Assembly: GCA_019510125.1 (NCBI GenBank)
Contig: JAEKKX010000019.1
Span: 1 to 64,000, forward strand
Length of the DNA stretch: 64,000 bases
Source: Lysobacterales bacterium
GTDB lineage: Bacteria; Pseudomonadota; Gammaproteobacteria; Xanthomonadales; Xanthomonadaceae
Direction of reading: 5' to 3'
The translations under genes and the position numbers were made by a program. How positions within the stretch are numbered: position 1 is the first letter of the stretch; each line of letters starts with the position of its first letter. Below the pieces are notes generated by a model. The model was not told the DNA's origin. It saw only the letters and a program-made list of their open reading frames with translations, and ran no database searches. Below are positions 17,856 through 26,741 of the stretch, in pieces.

Positions 17856-17879
17856 AACGGCGCGATGCGCCGTTTTTTT
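17856..17879 (+). terminator. Rho-independent terminator downstream of the lipoprotein gene
   Basis: An 8-bp perfect stem (17856-17863 with 17867-17874), GAT loop, and a run of seven T residues at 17873-17879. It lies 160 bp after the lipoprotein stop, leaving a long 3' untranslated region. That region (17698-17855) contains at least one further stable hairpin (about 17754-17776) and no gene. Confidence 0.85.
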
Positions 17880-17968
17880 GTGCCTGCAGTTCCATCCGGT
17901 GGGCCGAACGCGTCGGATCCCGCGTATCCGCGCGGCATGCGGGCGCGCGCCGCGCGTAAAAAACGCCC

Positions 17969-18007
17969 AAAAAAAAGGGGCCGAACGTCCCCCGACATTC
18001 GGCCCCT
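17969..18007 (-). terminator. Strong minus-strand intrinsic terminator upstream of mnmG
   Basis: On the minus strand a 13-bp stem (one G-U wobble) with a G-rich six-base loop spans 18007 down to 17976 and is followed by eight U residues (A-run at 17969-17976 on the plus strand). No minus-strand protein gene ends here, so it should terminate a non-coding transcript. Confidence 0.85.
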
Positions 18008-18081
18008 GGCTCCCTCGGCGCGCGCATGGCCAGCCCTGTTCCACCCCGGCCAGCGCTTTCGCGCTTGCCGCGCTGAGTGCC
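17969..18081 (-). ncRNA. Candidate small RNA, about 113 nt, sigma-54 promoted
   Basis: The interval is bounded upstream by a near-consensus minus-strand sigma-54 promoter (18091-18108) and downstream by a strong intrinsic terminator, with no convincing protein in between. Predicted transcript features in order: a 5' segment GGCACUCAGCGC; a stem closed by a GAAA tetraloop (AGCGC-GAAA-GCGCU); a G-rich internal region flanked by GGCC; and the terminator hairpin with loop CGGGGG. The start point is estimated from the usual distance of about 12 bases after the -12 GC. It runs divergently from mnmG. I do not recognise it as a named RNA. Confidence 0.55.
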
Positions 18082-18090
18082 ACTGGAGAG

Positions 18091-18108
18091 AAGCAGGGAG
18101 CGTGCCAA
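18091..18108 (-). promoter_or_regulatory. Sigma-54 (RpoN) promoter, minus strand
   Basis: Read on the minus strand the site is TTGGCACG, four bases, then CTGCTT. This matches the sigma-54 consensus YTGGCACG-N4-TTGCW with one mismatch, and the invariant GG and GC are separated by exactly 10 bases. It points away from mnmG toward the terminator at 17976. The site fires only with an enhancer-binding activator; which one is unknown. Confidence 0.65.
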
Positions 18109-18190
18109 CTTTCGCATCGGGAATGCCCGTGCGCGGCGACAACGCTAGACTTTCCCCCTGCGCCACCGTCCGACGACAGCGATTCATGCC

Positions 18191-20086
18191 ATGAGCGACT
18201 TCCACTCCTACGACGTCATCGTGATCGGCGGCGGCCACGCCGGCACCGAGGCCGCGCTGGCGTCCGCGCGCGCCGGCGCGCGCACGCTGCTGCTGACCCA
18301 CAACATCGAGACCGTGGGCGCGATGAGCTGCAACCCGGCCATCGGCGGCATCGGCAAGGGCCACCTGGTGAAGGAGATCGACGCGCTCGGCGGGATCATG
18401 GCGCGGGCCGCCGACGCCGCCGGCATCCAGTGGCGCCGGTTGAACGCGTCGAAGGGCCCCGCGGTGCGCGCGACCCGCTGCCAGGCCGACCGCGCGCTCT
18501 ACCGCAGCTTCATCCGCCGCGCGGTCGAGACCCAGCCCAACCTGACCGTGTTCCAGTCGGCGGTCGACGACCTGGTTCTGGAAACTTCCCCCGAGGGGGA
18601 AGCGGTGCGCGGCGCGGTCACCAACACCGGCCTGCGCTTCCGCGCCGACGCGGTGGTGCTGACCGCCGGCACCTTCCTCGCCGGCAAGATCCACATCGGC
18701 GAGACCCAGTACGCCGCCGGGCGCATGGGCGACCCGCCGGCGGCCACGCTCGCCGCGCGCCTGCGCGAGCGGCCGTTCGCGATCGACCGCCTCAAGACCG
18801 GCACCCCGCCGCGCATCGACGGCCGCAGCCTCGACTACGCGGCGATGGAGGAGCAGCCCGGCGACGATCCGCGCCCGGTGTTCTCGTTCCTCGGCAGCGC
18901 CGCCGACCATCCGCCGCAGGTGTCGTGCTGGATCACCCACACCTCCGAGCGCACCCACGAGATCATCCGCGGCGCGCTGCACCGTTCGCCGCTGTACAGC
19001 GGGCAGATCGAGGGCATCGGCCCGCGCTACTGCCCGTCGATCGAGGACAAGGTGGTGCGCTTCGCCGAGAAGGCCAGCCACCAGATCTTCGTCGAGCCCG
19101 AGGGCCTCGACGTGTTCGAGATCTATCCCAACGGCATCTCGACCTCGCTGCCGTTCGACGTGCAGCTCGAACTGGTGCGCAGCATCCGCGGCTTCGAGCG
19201 GGCGCACATCACCCGCGCCGGCTACGCGATCGAGTACGACTTCTTCGACCCGCGCGGGCTGAAGACCTCGCTCGAGACGAAGCTCGTCTCCGGCCTGTTC
19301 TTCGCCGGCCAGATCAACGGCACCACCGGGTACGAGGAAGCCGCCGCGCAGGGCCTGATCGCCGGCCTCAACGCCGCGCGCCACGCGCAGTCGAAGGACG
19401 CCTGGTCGCCGCGTCGCGACGAGGCCTACATCGGCGTGCTGATCGACGATCTGATCACCCACGGCACCAACGAGCCGTACCGCATGTTCACCAGCCGCGC
19501 CGAATACCGGCTGCAACTGCGCGAGGACAACGCCGACCTGCGCCTGACCGAACGCGGCCGCGAACTCGGCCTGGTCGACGATGCGCGCTGGGAGCGGTTC
19601 TCGCGCAAGCGCGATGCGGTCGCGGCCGAAACCGCGCGCCTCGCCGCGGTGTGGGCGGCGCCGAACAACGCGCTCGGCCGCGAGGCGGTGGCGACGCTGG
19701 GCATCGAGCTCAGCCGCGAGACCCACGCGCTCGATCTGCTGCGCCGCCCGGAACTCGGCTACGCGACGCTGATGACGGTGCCGCTGCTCGGCCCGGGCGT
19801 GGACGACGCGAACGTGGCCGAACAGGTCGAGATCGAGGCGAAGTACGCCGGCTACCTCGCCCGCCAGCGCGAGGAGATCGCGCGCCAGCAGCGTCACGAA
19901 CACACGCCGATCCCGGCCGCGTTCGATTACGCCAGGGTCCGCGGGCTGTCGAACGAAGTGCAGCAGAAGCTCGAACGCGTGCGCCCGCAGACCGTCGGCC
20001 AGGCGCAGCGCATCCCGGGCATGACCCCGGCGGCGATCTCGCTGCTGCTGGTGCATCTGACGAAACGGCGCGGCGCGGCGGCCTGA
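18191..20086 (+). CDS. mnmG: tRNA uridine-5-carboxymethylaminomethyl modification enzyme MnmG (GidA)
   Basis: A full-length 631-residue MnmG. The FAD dinucleotide-binding loop [11 protein letters not shown] is at residues 13-23, followed by the family signatures [17 protein letters not shown] and later [14 protein letters not shown]. With MnmE it installs the cmnm5/mnm5 group on wobble uridine 34 of certain tRNAs, using FAD and folate. The ATG at 18191 is the only sensible start. The gene stands alone, without rsmG or parAB behind it as in many other bacteria; the next gene is an unrelated membrane protein 37 bp downstream. Confidence 0.95.
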   Translation: MSDFHSYDVIVIGGGHAGTEAALASARAGARTLLLTHNIETVGAMSCNPAIGGIGKGHLVKEIDALGGIMARAADAAGIQWRRLNASKGPAVRATRCQADRALYRSFIRRAVETQPNLTVFQSAVDDLVLETSPEGEAVRGAVTNTGLRFRADAVVLTAGTFLAGKIHIGETQYAAGRMGDPPAATLAARLRERPFAIDRLKTGTPPRIDGRSLDYAAMEEQPGDDPRPVFSFLGSAADHPPQVSCWITHTSERTHEIIRGALHRSPLYSGQIEGIGPRYCPSIEDKVVRFAEKASHQIFVEPEGLDVFEIYPNGISTSLPFDVQLELVRSIRGFERAHITRAGYAIEYDFFDPRGLKTSLETKLVSGLFFAGQINGTTGYEEAAAQGLIAGLNAARHAQSKDAWSPRRDEAYIGVLIDDLITHGTNEPYRMFTSRAEYRLQLREDNADLRLTERGRELGLVDDARWERFSRKRDAVAAETARLAAVWAAPNNALGREAVATLGIELSRETHALDLLRRPELGYATLMTVPLLGPGVDDANVAEQVEIEAKYAGYLARQREEIARQQRHEHTPIPAAFDYARVRGLSNEVQQKLERVRPQTVGQAQRIPGMTPAAISLLLVHLTKRRGAAA

Positions 20087-20123
20087 GCGCGTCGCGACGG
20101 CCACACACGGCAGGGGGAACGGC

Positions 20124-21080
20124 ATGCCCAAGGCGAGCGAAATCGCACGATCGCGGGTGACCGCAGCCGACTGGAGCAAGTGGCTGGCCGGGATCCTCGG
20201 CTTTCTCGGGGCGATGCTGTGCGCGTGCGTCGCGGTGATCCTGGCGCCGGTGCACTGGGGCTTCTTCACGTTGCTCGCGGTAGGCGTCGCTGCGGTCGTC
20301 CTCCCGATGGCCATCGCGCTGCGCGCCATGCGCAGCGGGTCGGCCGAGTTCAAGACGGCGTGGCTGGCGCTGCTGGCCGTTGCGCTGCTGGCCTGGGTGG
20401 CGGTTGGCGGTTGGATCAAGCGAACGGTCGGCATGGAGATGGCGCTGCGCGAGGTCGTCGCGTCCGATCGTGCCGCGAATCTGCGGATGTGGGCGATGGA
20501 CAAGGGCGATCGTCCGGCCGCGGCGCGCCCGCCGGAGGCCGTGGACAGTCGCAACGCCTTCGCGATCGCGGGAAACCGCTTCCGACAGTTCGACGCGCGG
20601 CGCGTTGAGCACTATCGCCGCTATCTGCAGGCACTGGACGACGTCGACTGGGAGGCGATGTCGGATCCGTGGACGACCGGCCCCGCCAGCGAACACAAGG
20701 CGAAGGAAGCGCGCTTCCAGGCCGGCTTCGATGCGCTCGATGCCTGGTATGCGGCCGAGGTCGACAGCCTGAAGACCCTGCGCGCCGACCTCGCCGCGCT
20801 GGCCCTGCCGGCGGCGCAGGCACAGCAGTTCGAGGGGCGGGTGGCCCGTCTCGAGCGCCAGTTGCGGACGCAGGGCTATTCCGAACGCCTGCTGCTGGAT
20901 CGCGCGCATCAGGTGGCGATCACGCTTGACACGGTCCGCTGGTCGCACGACGCCGATGCGATCCGCTTCCGCTCGCGGGAGGACTCGCTGGCCTACGGCG
21001 AGGCGCAGACGCTGCTGGATCGCGCGATCAACAACCGGGAGTACGTGCGTCGGCAGTTGCACGGCGGCGTCGGTCGGTGA
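20124..21080 (+). CDS. Membrane protein of unknown function
   Basis: The 318-residue protein has three N-terminal hydrophobic segments (about residues 22-43, 46-67, 77-96) and a long soluble helical C-terminal domain (100-318) rich in charged residues that may form a coiled coil (VARLERQLRTQGYSERLLL). I do not recognise a family. A GGGGGAA stretch near 20113 serves as ribosome site. It follows mnmG by 37 bp and may be co-transcribed with it and with the P-loop gene downstream. Confidence 0.6.
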   Translation: MPKASEIARSRVTAADWSKWLAGILGFLGAMLCACVAVILAPVHWGFFTLLAVGVAAVVLPMAIALRAMRSGSAEFKTAWLALLAVALLAWVAVGGWIKRTVGMEMALREVVASDRAANLRMWAMDKGDRPAAARPPEAVDSRNAFAIAGNRFRQFDARRVEHYRRYLQALDDVDWEAMSDPWTTGPASEHKAKEARFQAGFDALDAWYAAEVDSLKTLRADLAALALPAAQAQQFEGRVARLERQLRTQGYSERLLLDRAHQVAITLDTVRWSHDADAIRFRSREDSLAYGEAQTLLDRAINNREYVRRQLHGGVGR

Positions 21081-21096
21081 GCGGGCGGATGCACGC

Positions 21097-21615
21097 ATGC
21101 GCCGCATCCTGCTGATCGGCCCCGGCGGCGCGGGCAAATCGACGCTCGCGCGGCGGCTCGCCGAACGGCTCGACCTGCCGCTGATCCATCTCGATGCGCT
21201 GTACTGGCGGCCCGGCTGGGTCGAAACCCCGAAGGACGCATGGCGGGCGACGCTCTCGGGCCTGCTGCAGGGCGAGGCCTGGGTGATGGACGGGAACTAC
21301 GGCGGCACGCTCGACCTGCGCCTCGCCGCCTGCGACACCGCGATCCTGCTCGACCTGCCGCCGTGGCAGTGCCTGTGGCGCGTGCTGCGGCGACGATGGC
21401 GGCATCACGGCCGCGCGCGGCCGGACATGCCCCCGGGCTGCCCGGAGCGGCTGGACGCGGCGTTCCTGCTGTGGATCGCGACCTGGCGGCTGCGCCGCGG
21501 CGGCGACGTGCGGCGACGACTCGCGCGCGCGGCGCAGGCGGGCGTGGACACGCGCGTGCTGCGCTCGCAGGCGGCGGTGGAGGCCTTCCTCGCCGCGCTG
21601 CCGGCGCGGCGCTGA
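21097..21615 (+). CDS. P-loop nucleoside/nucleotide kinase-like protein (FlaR/topology-modulation type)
   Basis: A 172-residue P-loop protein with Walker A GPGGAGKST at residues 8-16 and the signature LPLIHLDALYWRPGW of the family annotated as DNA topology modulation protein FlaR or adenylate-kinase-like. The C-terminal part is Arg-rich and helical. Family members are short kinases whose true substrate is uncertain. It lies 16 bp after the preceding gene, and converges with a DUF2007 gene only 4 bp away. Confidence 0.75.
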   Translation: MRRILLIGPGGAGKSTLARRLAERLDLPLIHLDALYWRPGWVETPKDAWRATLSGLLQGEAWVMDGNYGGTLDLRLAACDTAILLDLPPWQCLWRVLRRRWRHHGRARPDMPPGCPERLDAAFLLWIATWRLRRGGDVRRRLARAAQAGVDTRVLRSQAAVEAFLAALPARR

Positions 21616-21619
21616 CGAC

Positions 21620-22042
21620 TCACGCCTCGAAGCGGTCGCCGCGCGCGTCGGGAGCGGCGTCGCCGTCGCCGTCGTCGGCATCGGCATCGGCATCGGCATC
21701 GCCGGTCGCGGTGCGATGCCACGGCAGCGGCAGTCCGAACAGCAGCCCGAACAGCAGCGCGAGCCGGCTCGACGGCGTCTCGCGATACGGCGGCGGCTGC
21801 CCGCCGGCCTCCGGCTCCAGCGAGAACGCGCCGCCGTCGAGTTCCGCGATCAGCGCGCGCGCCGCCTCGAACTGGTCCTCGGCCACGCGCACGCGGGTGC
21901 CGCCGATCGCCTGGCGCCACTCCCAGTTCGCGAGGTTGGTCTGGTCGTCGCTGACGATCGCGTCGATGCCTTCGGCCTGCAGCCGGCCGCAAACGATGTG
22001 GGCCTCGATCGGATCGAGATAGCTCGCGACGGTGCGGTGCAT
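21620..22042 (-). CDS. DUF2007-type putative signal-transducing protein
   Basis: A 140-residue protein whose first 70 residues fit DUF2007: a ferredoxin-like domain with SYLDPIEAHIVCGRLQAEGI, then VRVAEDQFEAARALI. The tail holds one short hydrophobic stretch and an Asp/Ala repeat encoded by a hexanucleotide repeat at about 21672-21705, which may vary by slippage. DUF2007 is a small domain of unknown role, sometimes called a signal-transducing protein. It converges with the P-loop gene and is divergent from the downstream lipoprotein gene, with about 40 bp between the two starts. Confidence 0.7.
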   Translation of the reverse strand: MHRTVASYLDPIEAHIVCGRLQAEGIDAIVSDDQTNLANWEWRQAIGGTRVRVAEDQFEAARALIAELDGGAFSLEPEAGGQPPPYRETPSSRLALLFGLLFGLPLPWHRTATGDADADADADDGDGDAAPDARGDRFEA

Positions 22043-22081
22043 GCGGATGCCGGAGGGACGCGACAGGCGTACCCTAGCAGA

Positions 22082-23386
22082 ATGACGCCTCTTCTCCGTC
22101 CGCTCGCCCTCTCCGCGCTCGTCCTGCTCGCCGGTTGCGGCGAGGAGGCGCCGGCCCCGAAACCGCTGCGCGTGGGCGACCTCGCGATCGAGGCCTGGCC
22201 GCTGCCGGCGATGCCCGGCTCGGCCCAGCCCGATCTGGTGGCCGCGCCCGACGGTCGCATCCTGCTGAGCTGGCTCAACGTCCAGGCCGGGCGCCGGCCG
22301 GCGCTGCAGATGGCCGAGCGCTTCGCCGACGGCCACTGGGAGGGCCCGCGCACGATCGCCGTCGGCAACGCGATGTTCGTGAACTGGGCGGACACGCCGC
22401 ACCTGATGGTCACCGGCGACCGCGCGCTGTGGGCGCACTGGCTGCAGAAGTCGGCCGAGGCGCCGTACGCCTACGATGTGATGCTGGTGCGGTCGATGGA
22501 CCACGGCATGAACTGGAGCGCGCCGGTGCGCGTCAACGACGACGGCACCGCGACCGAGCACGGCTTCGTCTCGTTCTGGCCGCAGGGCGAAGACCGCCTC
22601 GGCGTGGCCTGGCTCGACGGCCGCCGGACCGGCGGCGAGGCGAAGGCCGATGCCGGCGGCGACCACGCCGGACACGACGGCGGCGAGGGCGGCGGTCCGA
22701 TGACGCTGCGCGCGGCGGTGTTCGACGGCAACCTGCGCGCGATCGGGGCGACCGAAATCGACGCCCGCACCTGCGACTGCTGCCAGACCGCCGCCGCCGC
22801 GACGGCGGACCGCGCGCTGCTGGTCTATCGCGACCGCAGCGACGACGAGATCCGCGACATCTTCGCCACCCGCTTCGACGGCAAGACCTGGTCGACGCCG
22901 GTGGCGGTGCATGCCGACGGCTGGAAGATGCCGGCGTGCCCGGTCAACGGCCCGTCGGTGGCCGCGCGCGGCGCGGACGCGGTGGTCGCCTGGTTCACCA
23001 TGGCGGGCGACGCCCCGGCGGTGCAGCTCGCGCGTTCGACCGACGGCGGCGCGCGGTTCTCCGCGCCGGTGGTGGTGGATCGCGGCGCGCCGGTGCTGGG
23101 GCGGGTCGCGGTGGCGATCGACGCCGGCCAGGTCTGGCTGCTGTGGCTGCGCGAGGACGCCGGGAAACAGTCGCTGTGGCTGGCCCGCTACGCGCCCGAC
23201 CTGTCGAAGGAACTGCAGCGCACCAAGCTCGCCGACCTGCACGGCACCGGCCACGCCACCGGCTTCCCGCGGATCGCGCTGGGCGCCGACGCCGCCTACG
23301 TCGTGTGGACCGATGTCGTCGACGGCGCGCCGCAGTTGAACGGCGCGCGGATCGCGCTCGCCGCGGCGCCCCCGCCGCGTTCCTGA
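22082..23386 (+). CDS. Exo-alpha-sialidase/BNR-like beta-propeller lipoprotein
   Basis: A 434-residue lipoprotein (lipobox LLAGC, acyl-Cys at 19). The mature protein is made of repeating beta-propeller blades with Asp-box-like turns such as SMDHGMNWSAP and STDGGARFSAP, as in sialidase-like folds. A conserved Cys cluster C231-D-C-C234 in TCDCCQT and a His/Asp/Gly-rich loop (DHAGHDGG, about 193-200) suggest metal binding. The catalytic Arg triad of true sialidases is not evident, so I do not claim glycosidase activity. A TACCCT -10-like element ends 6 bases before the ATG, suggesting a leaderless message. Confidence 0.65.
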   Translation: MTPLLRPLALSALVLLAGCGEEAPAPKPLRVGDLAIEAWPLPAMPGSAQPDLVAAPDGRILLSWLNVQAGRRPALQMAERFADGHWEGPRTIAVGNAMFVNWADTPHLMVTGDRALWAHWLQKSAEAPYAYDVMLVRSMDHGMNWSAPVRVNDDGTATEHGFVSFWPQGEDRLGVAWLDGRRTGGEAKADAGGDHAGHDGGEGGGPMTLRAAVFDGNLRAIGATEIDARTCDCCQTAAAATADRALLVYRDRSDDEIRDIFATRFDGKTWSTPVAVHADGWKMPACPVNGPSVAARGADAVVAWFTMAGDAPAVQLARSTDGGARFSAPVVVDRGAPVLGRVAVAIDAGQVWLLWLREDAGKQSLWLARYAPDLSKELQRTKLADLHGTGHATGFPRIALGADAAYVVWTDVVDGAPQLNGARIALAAAPPPRS

Positions 23387-23403
23387 ACAGGCGCGCGACG
23401 CGC

Positions 23404-23429
23404 CCGCCGCCGGCGATGGCCGGCGGCGG
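23404..23429 (+). terminator. Hairpin after the beta-propeller lipoprotein gene
   Basis: An 11-bp perfect GC stem (23404-23414 with 23419-23429) around a GATG loop, 17 bp after the stop. No T-run follows, so it would be a weak terminator or an mRNA-stabilising stem. Confidence 0.5.
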
Positions 23430-23518
23430 CGAACGACGGCGTTATCCTCGGCATGGACGACCCCCGTCGGCGCTGCGCGATGTCGTTCCCGCGCCCGACG
23501 CGCACACCCGGAGGTGCC

Positions 23519-24247
23519 GTGCCCACGCGATCCGCCATTGCCCACCCGTGGCCCGCACCGGCCACCGCGGCCTGCGTCGCGCGGGCGCCGGCCGCCGCCC
23601 GCCGCGCCGCCGCGCCGCTGGTCCTGCTGCTCGCCAGCGCGCTGATCGCCGGCGCGGGCTGCGCCCCGACGGCCCCGCGGTCGCCGCCGCCGGCGGCCCT
23701 TCCGTCCCCCGTCCCCCCGTCTTCCCCGACCCCCGCTGCCCAGGAGTCCCCCATGACCGTCACCGACGTTTCCATGGACGCCGAGGAGATCGGCCGTCGC
23801 GTGCTGAAGCTGATCGCCAGCCTGCACGACGCGCGCGACCTCGCGCCCGACCGCATTGAACGCGAAACCGGCCTGCCGGTCGCGTTCAACGACCACGATC
23901 CGAACGTCTACGGCTTCGCCGGCGCGCTCGACGGGCGCTGGACCTACAGCCTGGTGTCGACGCCGGACCGCGAGGGCGCGCCGCCCACGAGCCTGCGCTT
24001 TTCCTTCGACCCGGCGCCCGGCGCCCGGCCCGATCCGGCGACCGTCTGCACGCCGTCGTTCGAGGCCTACGGCAAGGCGCTGGGCGACCTCGGTTTCACG
24101 TCGATCCCCATGCAGGCCTACCCCGGCAGCCACGCGCGCTACTTCAGTCGCGGCGACATCCGCGTCACCGCCTACGCCTCGGCCGATCCCGGCGACGCGA
24201 CGGCGCGTGCCTGCCTGTCGCGGCTCATCATCAGCGCCGGCGCGTGA
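23519..24247 (+). CDS. Lipoprotein, probable immunity protein for the adjacent T4SS effector
   Basis: The likely product is 242 residues from GTG at 23519, just behind GGAGGT; an upstream ATG at 23480 is the alternative. It has a lipobox (SALIAGAGC) after an unusually long N-terminal region, a Pro/Ser-rich spacer, and a globular domain of about 140 residues with two Cys (TVCTPSF and RACLSR). I recognise no enzyme. It ends 10 bp before the putative effector gene. Immunity proteins of Xanthomonadales T4SS effectors are typically periplasmic lipoproteins encoded next to the effector, so that role is inferred from context only. Confidence 0.6.
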   Translation: MPTRSAIAHPWPAPATAACVARAPAAARRAAAPLVLLLASALIAGAGCAPTAPRSPPPAALPSPVPPSSPTPAAQESPMTVTDVSMDAEEIGRRVLKLIASLHDARDLAPDRIERETGLPVAFNDHDPNVYGFAGALDGRWTYSLVSTPDREGAPPTSLRFSFDPAPGARPDPATVCTPSFEAYGKALGDLGFTSIPMQAYPGSHARYFSRGDIRVTAYASADPGDATARACLSRLIISAGA

Positions 24248-24257
24248 GGGCACCGCC

Positions 24258-25637
24258 ATGACCAAGGAAGCCGAAAAACTGGAGAAGATGCTCTCCGACT
24301 TCGAGAAGGCGCATCCCGACGCGGGCAAGAATTTCCGCACCCTGCTCGGCGAGACCCCCGCGCTGAAGGCCAACCTGCTGTCGGCGATCGGCAAGGGCAA
24401 CCTCGACAGCATCGACGTGATGCCGGCCGGCGCGCCGGCCGGGGCGATCGGCGCCTACCGGGCCACCGACAAGTCGCTGCGGATCTCCGAACCCATGCTC
24501 CAGGGCGTCGACAAGGACCCCAAGCTCGCCAACACCATGCGGATGGTGCTGACCCACGAGTCCGAGCATGCGATCAACAAGCAGGCGATCGAAAAGGCCG
24601 ACGGCGATTTCAAGAAGAACCTGGAGGCGGTGTCCAAGGGCCCGTCGCCGCACGACTACACCGCCGTGCTGAAGGGCAAGGCCGACAGCGACCGCCTGCG
24701 CGAGGCGACCGACCAGATCGGCGGCTTCAACGCGATCGCTGCGCACGTGCGCAAGGCCAATCCGGGCGCGACGCCGGCGCAGTTGTACGACAAGCTCTAC
24801 CACTCAAGCCCCGAGATGGAACCGTATTTCGACGTCAGCGGCACGGCGCCGAACCAGAAGTACGCGCCGAAGGCGGGGCTCGCCCTCGACAAGGACGGGC
24901 AGTTGGCGAAGACGCCCGCCAACATCGAGGCGATGGCCAAGCACTTCTACGATGCGCGGCCCTACCAGCAGATCTACGGCGTCCAGGCGCTGAAACAGGC
25001 GCTGGCGGTCGAAGGCGCGCAGCAGGCGCACGACGCCGCCGGGAACCCGAAGTACAAGGCGCCCGACGTGCAGGTCAATCTCAAGGCGCTGGGGCTGAAC
25101 GGGCTCGGCATCGCCTTCGGCCCCGGCATCACCGACACCAGTCCCCGCGTCGCGCCCGCACCGACCACGCCGGCCCCGACCACGCCGACGCCGACGCCGA
25201 CGGACCCCGCGCCTTCGGGGCAGGCGCCTTCGGGGCAGGCGCCGGGCGGGCAGTCCGCGCCCACCGACCGTGCCGCGTCGGCGCGCGAGCCCGAGAAGGC
25301 GGCGTTGTTCGTGCAATCGAACGCCGCGCTGGAGCAACTGGGCCTGCGCTCCGGGCTCGGCCTGCGCAGCGACTACGACGCGGTCGCCGCGGCGATGGCG
25401 GTCAAGGCGCAGCACGACGGCCTGGAGCGGATCGATGCGGTCATCGCGAGCCGCGACGGCAAGGGCCTGATCGCGGTCCAGGGCGACCCGTCGACGCCGC
25501 AGGCGAAGACCAGCTACGTCGACACCGCGATGGCCGCGCTGCAGCCGCCGGAGCAGAGCCTGGCGCAACTGCAGCGCGAACAGCCGCAGGCGGCGATCGC
25601 GCAGCCGGCCCAGCAGGCGAGCGCGCCGACGCGCTGA
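24258..25637 (+). CDS. Putative T4SS antibacterial effector (X-Tfe): zinc-peptidase-like head with XVIPCD tail
   Basis: The 459-residue protein has no signal peptide. Residues 1-290 contain a zinc-metallopeptidase signature, H100-E-S-E-H104 in VLTHESEHAIN. A Pro/Thr/Gln-rich linker (about 298-340) follows. The C-terminal 115 residues match the XVIPCD pattern, the domain that binds VirD4 and directs Xanthomonadales effectors into the bacteria-killing T4SS: SDYDAVAAAMAVKA, GLERIDAVIASRDGKG, LIAVQGDPSTPQ, then VDTAMAA and a Gln-rich end. The gene directly follows a lipoprotein gene that is probably its immunity partner. No secretion genes lie in the window. The target of the peptidase is unknown. 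Confidence 0.8.
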   Translation: MTKEAEKLEKMLSDFEKAHPDAGKNFRTLLGETPALKANLLSAIGKGNLDSIDVMPAGAPAGAIGAYRATDKSLRISEPMLQGVDKDPKLANTMRMVLTHESEHAINKQAIEKADGDFKKNLEAVSKGPSPHDYTAVLKGKADSDRLREATDQIGGFNAIAAHVRKANPGATPAQLYDKLYHSSPEMEPYFDVSGTAPNQKYAPKAGLALDKDGQLAKTPANIEAMAKHFYDARPYQQIYGVQALKQALAVEGAQQAHDAAGNPKYKAPDVQVNLKALGLNGLGIAFGPGITDTSPRVAPAPTTPAPTTPTPTPTDPAPSGQAPSGQAPGGQSAPTDRAASAREPEKAALFVQSNAALEQLGLRSGLGLRSDYDAVAAAMAVKAQHDGLERIDAVIASRDGKGLIAVQGDPSTPQAKTSYVDTAMAALQPPEQSLAQLQREQPQAAIAQPAQQASAPTR

Positions 25638-25643
25638 ACGCGC

Positions 25644-26741
25644 TCAACCGCGGTGTTCGGCCGCGAGGTAGTCCTCGCTCTGCATCTCGATCAGGCGCGA
25701 GGCGGTGCGCTCGAACGCGCCGACCAAGCGTTCGCCGCGGTACAGCGCGGCGGGCGCGGCGTCGGCGGTGCAGACCAGGTTGACGTGGCGGTCGTAGAGT
25801 TCGTCGATCAGGGTGACGAACCGCCGCGCCGCGTCGTCGCTGCGCGCATCGAAGGTCGGCACCCCGCCGAGCAGCAGGGTGTGGAACTCGGTCGCGATCT
25901 GGATGTAGTCGGCGCTGCCGCGCGGCCCTTCGCACAGTGCGGCGAAGTCGAACCAGGCCATGCCGGGGCTGCGCGCGCGCACCTCGATGCGCCGGCCTTC
26001 GACCACGATGCCGGCGTCGCGATGGTCGTCGTCGCCGCCCAGCGCATGCCAGCGTTCGTCGAGCCAGGCGTCGCCGGCGGCGTCCAGCGGCGCGCGGTAC
26101 ACCGGCGAGCGCACCAGCGCGCGCAGCCGGTAGTCGTGGTCGCTGATCAGGTGCACGACCTCGCAGTGGCGTTCGATCAGCGCGATCGCCGGCAGGAAGC
26201 GCACCCGCTGCAGGCCGTCCTTGTACAGCTCGGACGGCGCCGCGTTGGAACTGGTCACCAGCGCCACGCCCTCGTCGAACAGGCGTTCGAGCAGCCGTCC
26301 CAGCAGCATCGCGTCGCCGATGTCGCTGACGAAGAATTCGTCGAGCACCAGCACCCGCAACTGCGCGCGCCATTCGCGGGCGATCGCCGCCAGCGGGTCG
26401 CGCTCGCCGGCGTGCGCGCGCAGGCGTTCGTGCACGTCGCGCATGAAGCGGTGGAAATGGGTGCGCCGCTTTTCCCGGATCGGCAGGCCGGCGTAGAACA
26501 GGTCGATGAGGAAGGTCTTGCCGCGGCCGACGCCGCCCCACAGGTACAGGCCGCGGGGCCCGGGCGTGACCGGCTTGCCGAACAGCGCGTCGAGCAGGCC
26601 CTTACGCGGCGGCGGCGCGGCGAGCGTCGCGTGCAGGCGGTCCAGCACCGCCAGCGCGGGATGCTGCGCCGGGTCGTCGTTCCAGTCGCCGCGGGCCACG
26701 CCTTCGGCGTAGCGCGCGGAGGGCAGCGCCGCGTCGCTCAT
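25644..26741 (-). CDS. zapE: Cell division protein ZapE (AFG1-like ATPase)
   Basis: A 365-residue P-loop ATPase with Walker A GGVGRGKT at 69-76, the conserved THFHRFM segment, Walker B VLDEFFVSD, and SSNAAPSELYKDGLQR, all diagnostic for ZapE/AFG1. ZapE binds FtsZ and affects Z-ring stability under low oxygen or high temperature in Escherichia coli. The ATG at 26741 overlaps the stop of the upstream hydrolase gene (ATGA). It converges with the effector gene with 6 bp between stops. Confidence 0.9.
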   Translation of the reverse strand: MSDAALPSARYAEGVARGDWNDDPAQHPALAVLDRLHATLAAPPPRKGLLDALFGKPVTPGPRGLYLWGGVGRGKTFLIDLFYAGLPIREKRRTHFHRFMRDVHERLRAHAGERDPLAAIAREWRAQLRVLVLDEFFVSDIGDAMLLGRLLERLFDEGVALVTSSNAAPSELYKDGLQRVRFLPAIALIERHCEVVHLISDHDYRLRALVRSPVYRAPLDAAGDAWLDERWHALGGDDDHRDAGIVVEGRRIEVRARSPGMAWFDFAALCEGPRGSADYIQIATEFHTLLLGGVPTFDARSDDAARRFVTLIDELYDRHVNLVCTADAAPAALYRGERLVGAFERTASRLIEMQSEDYLAAEHRG

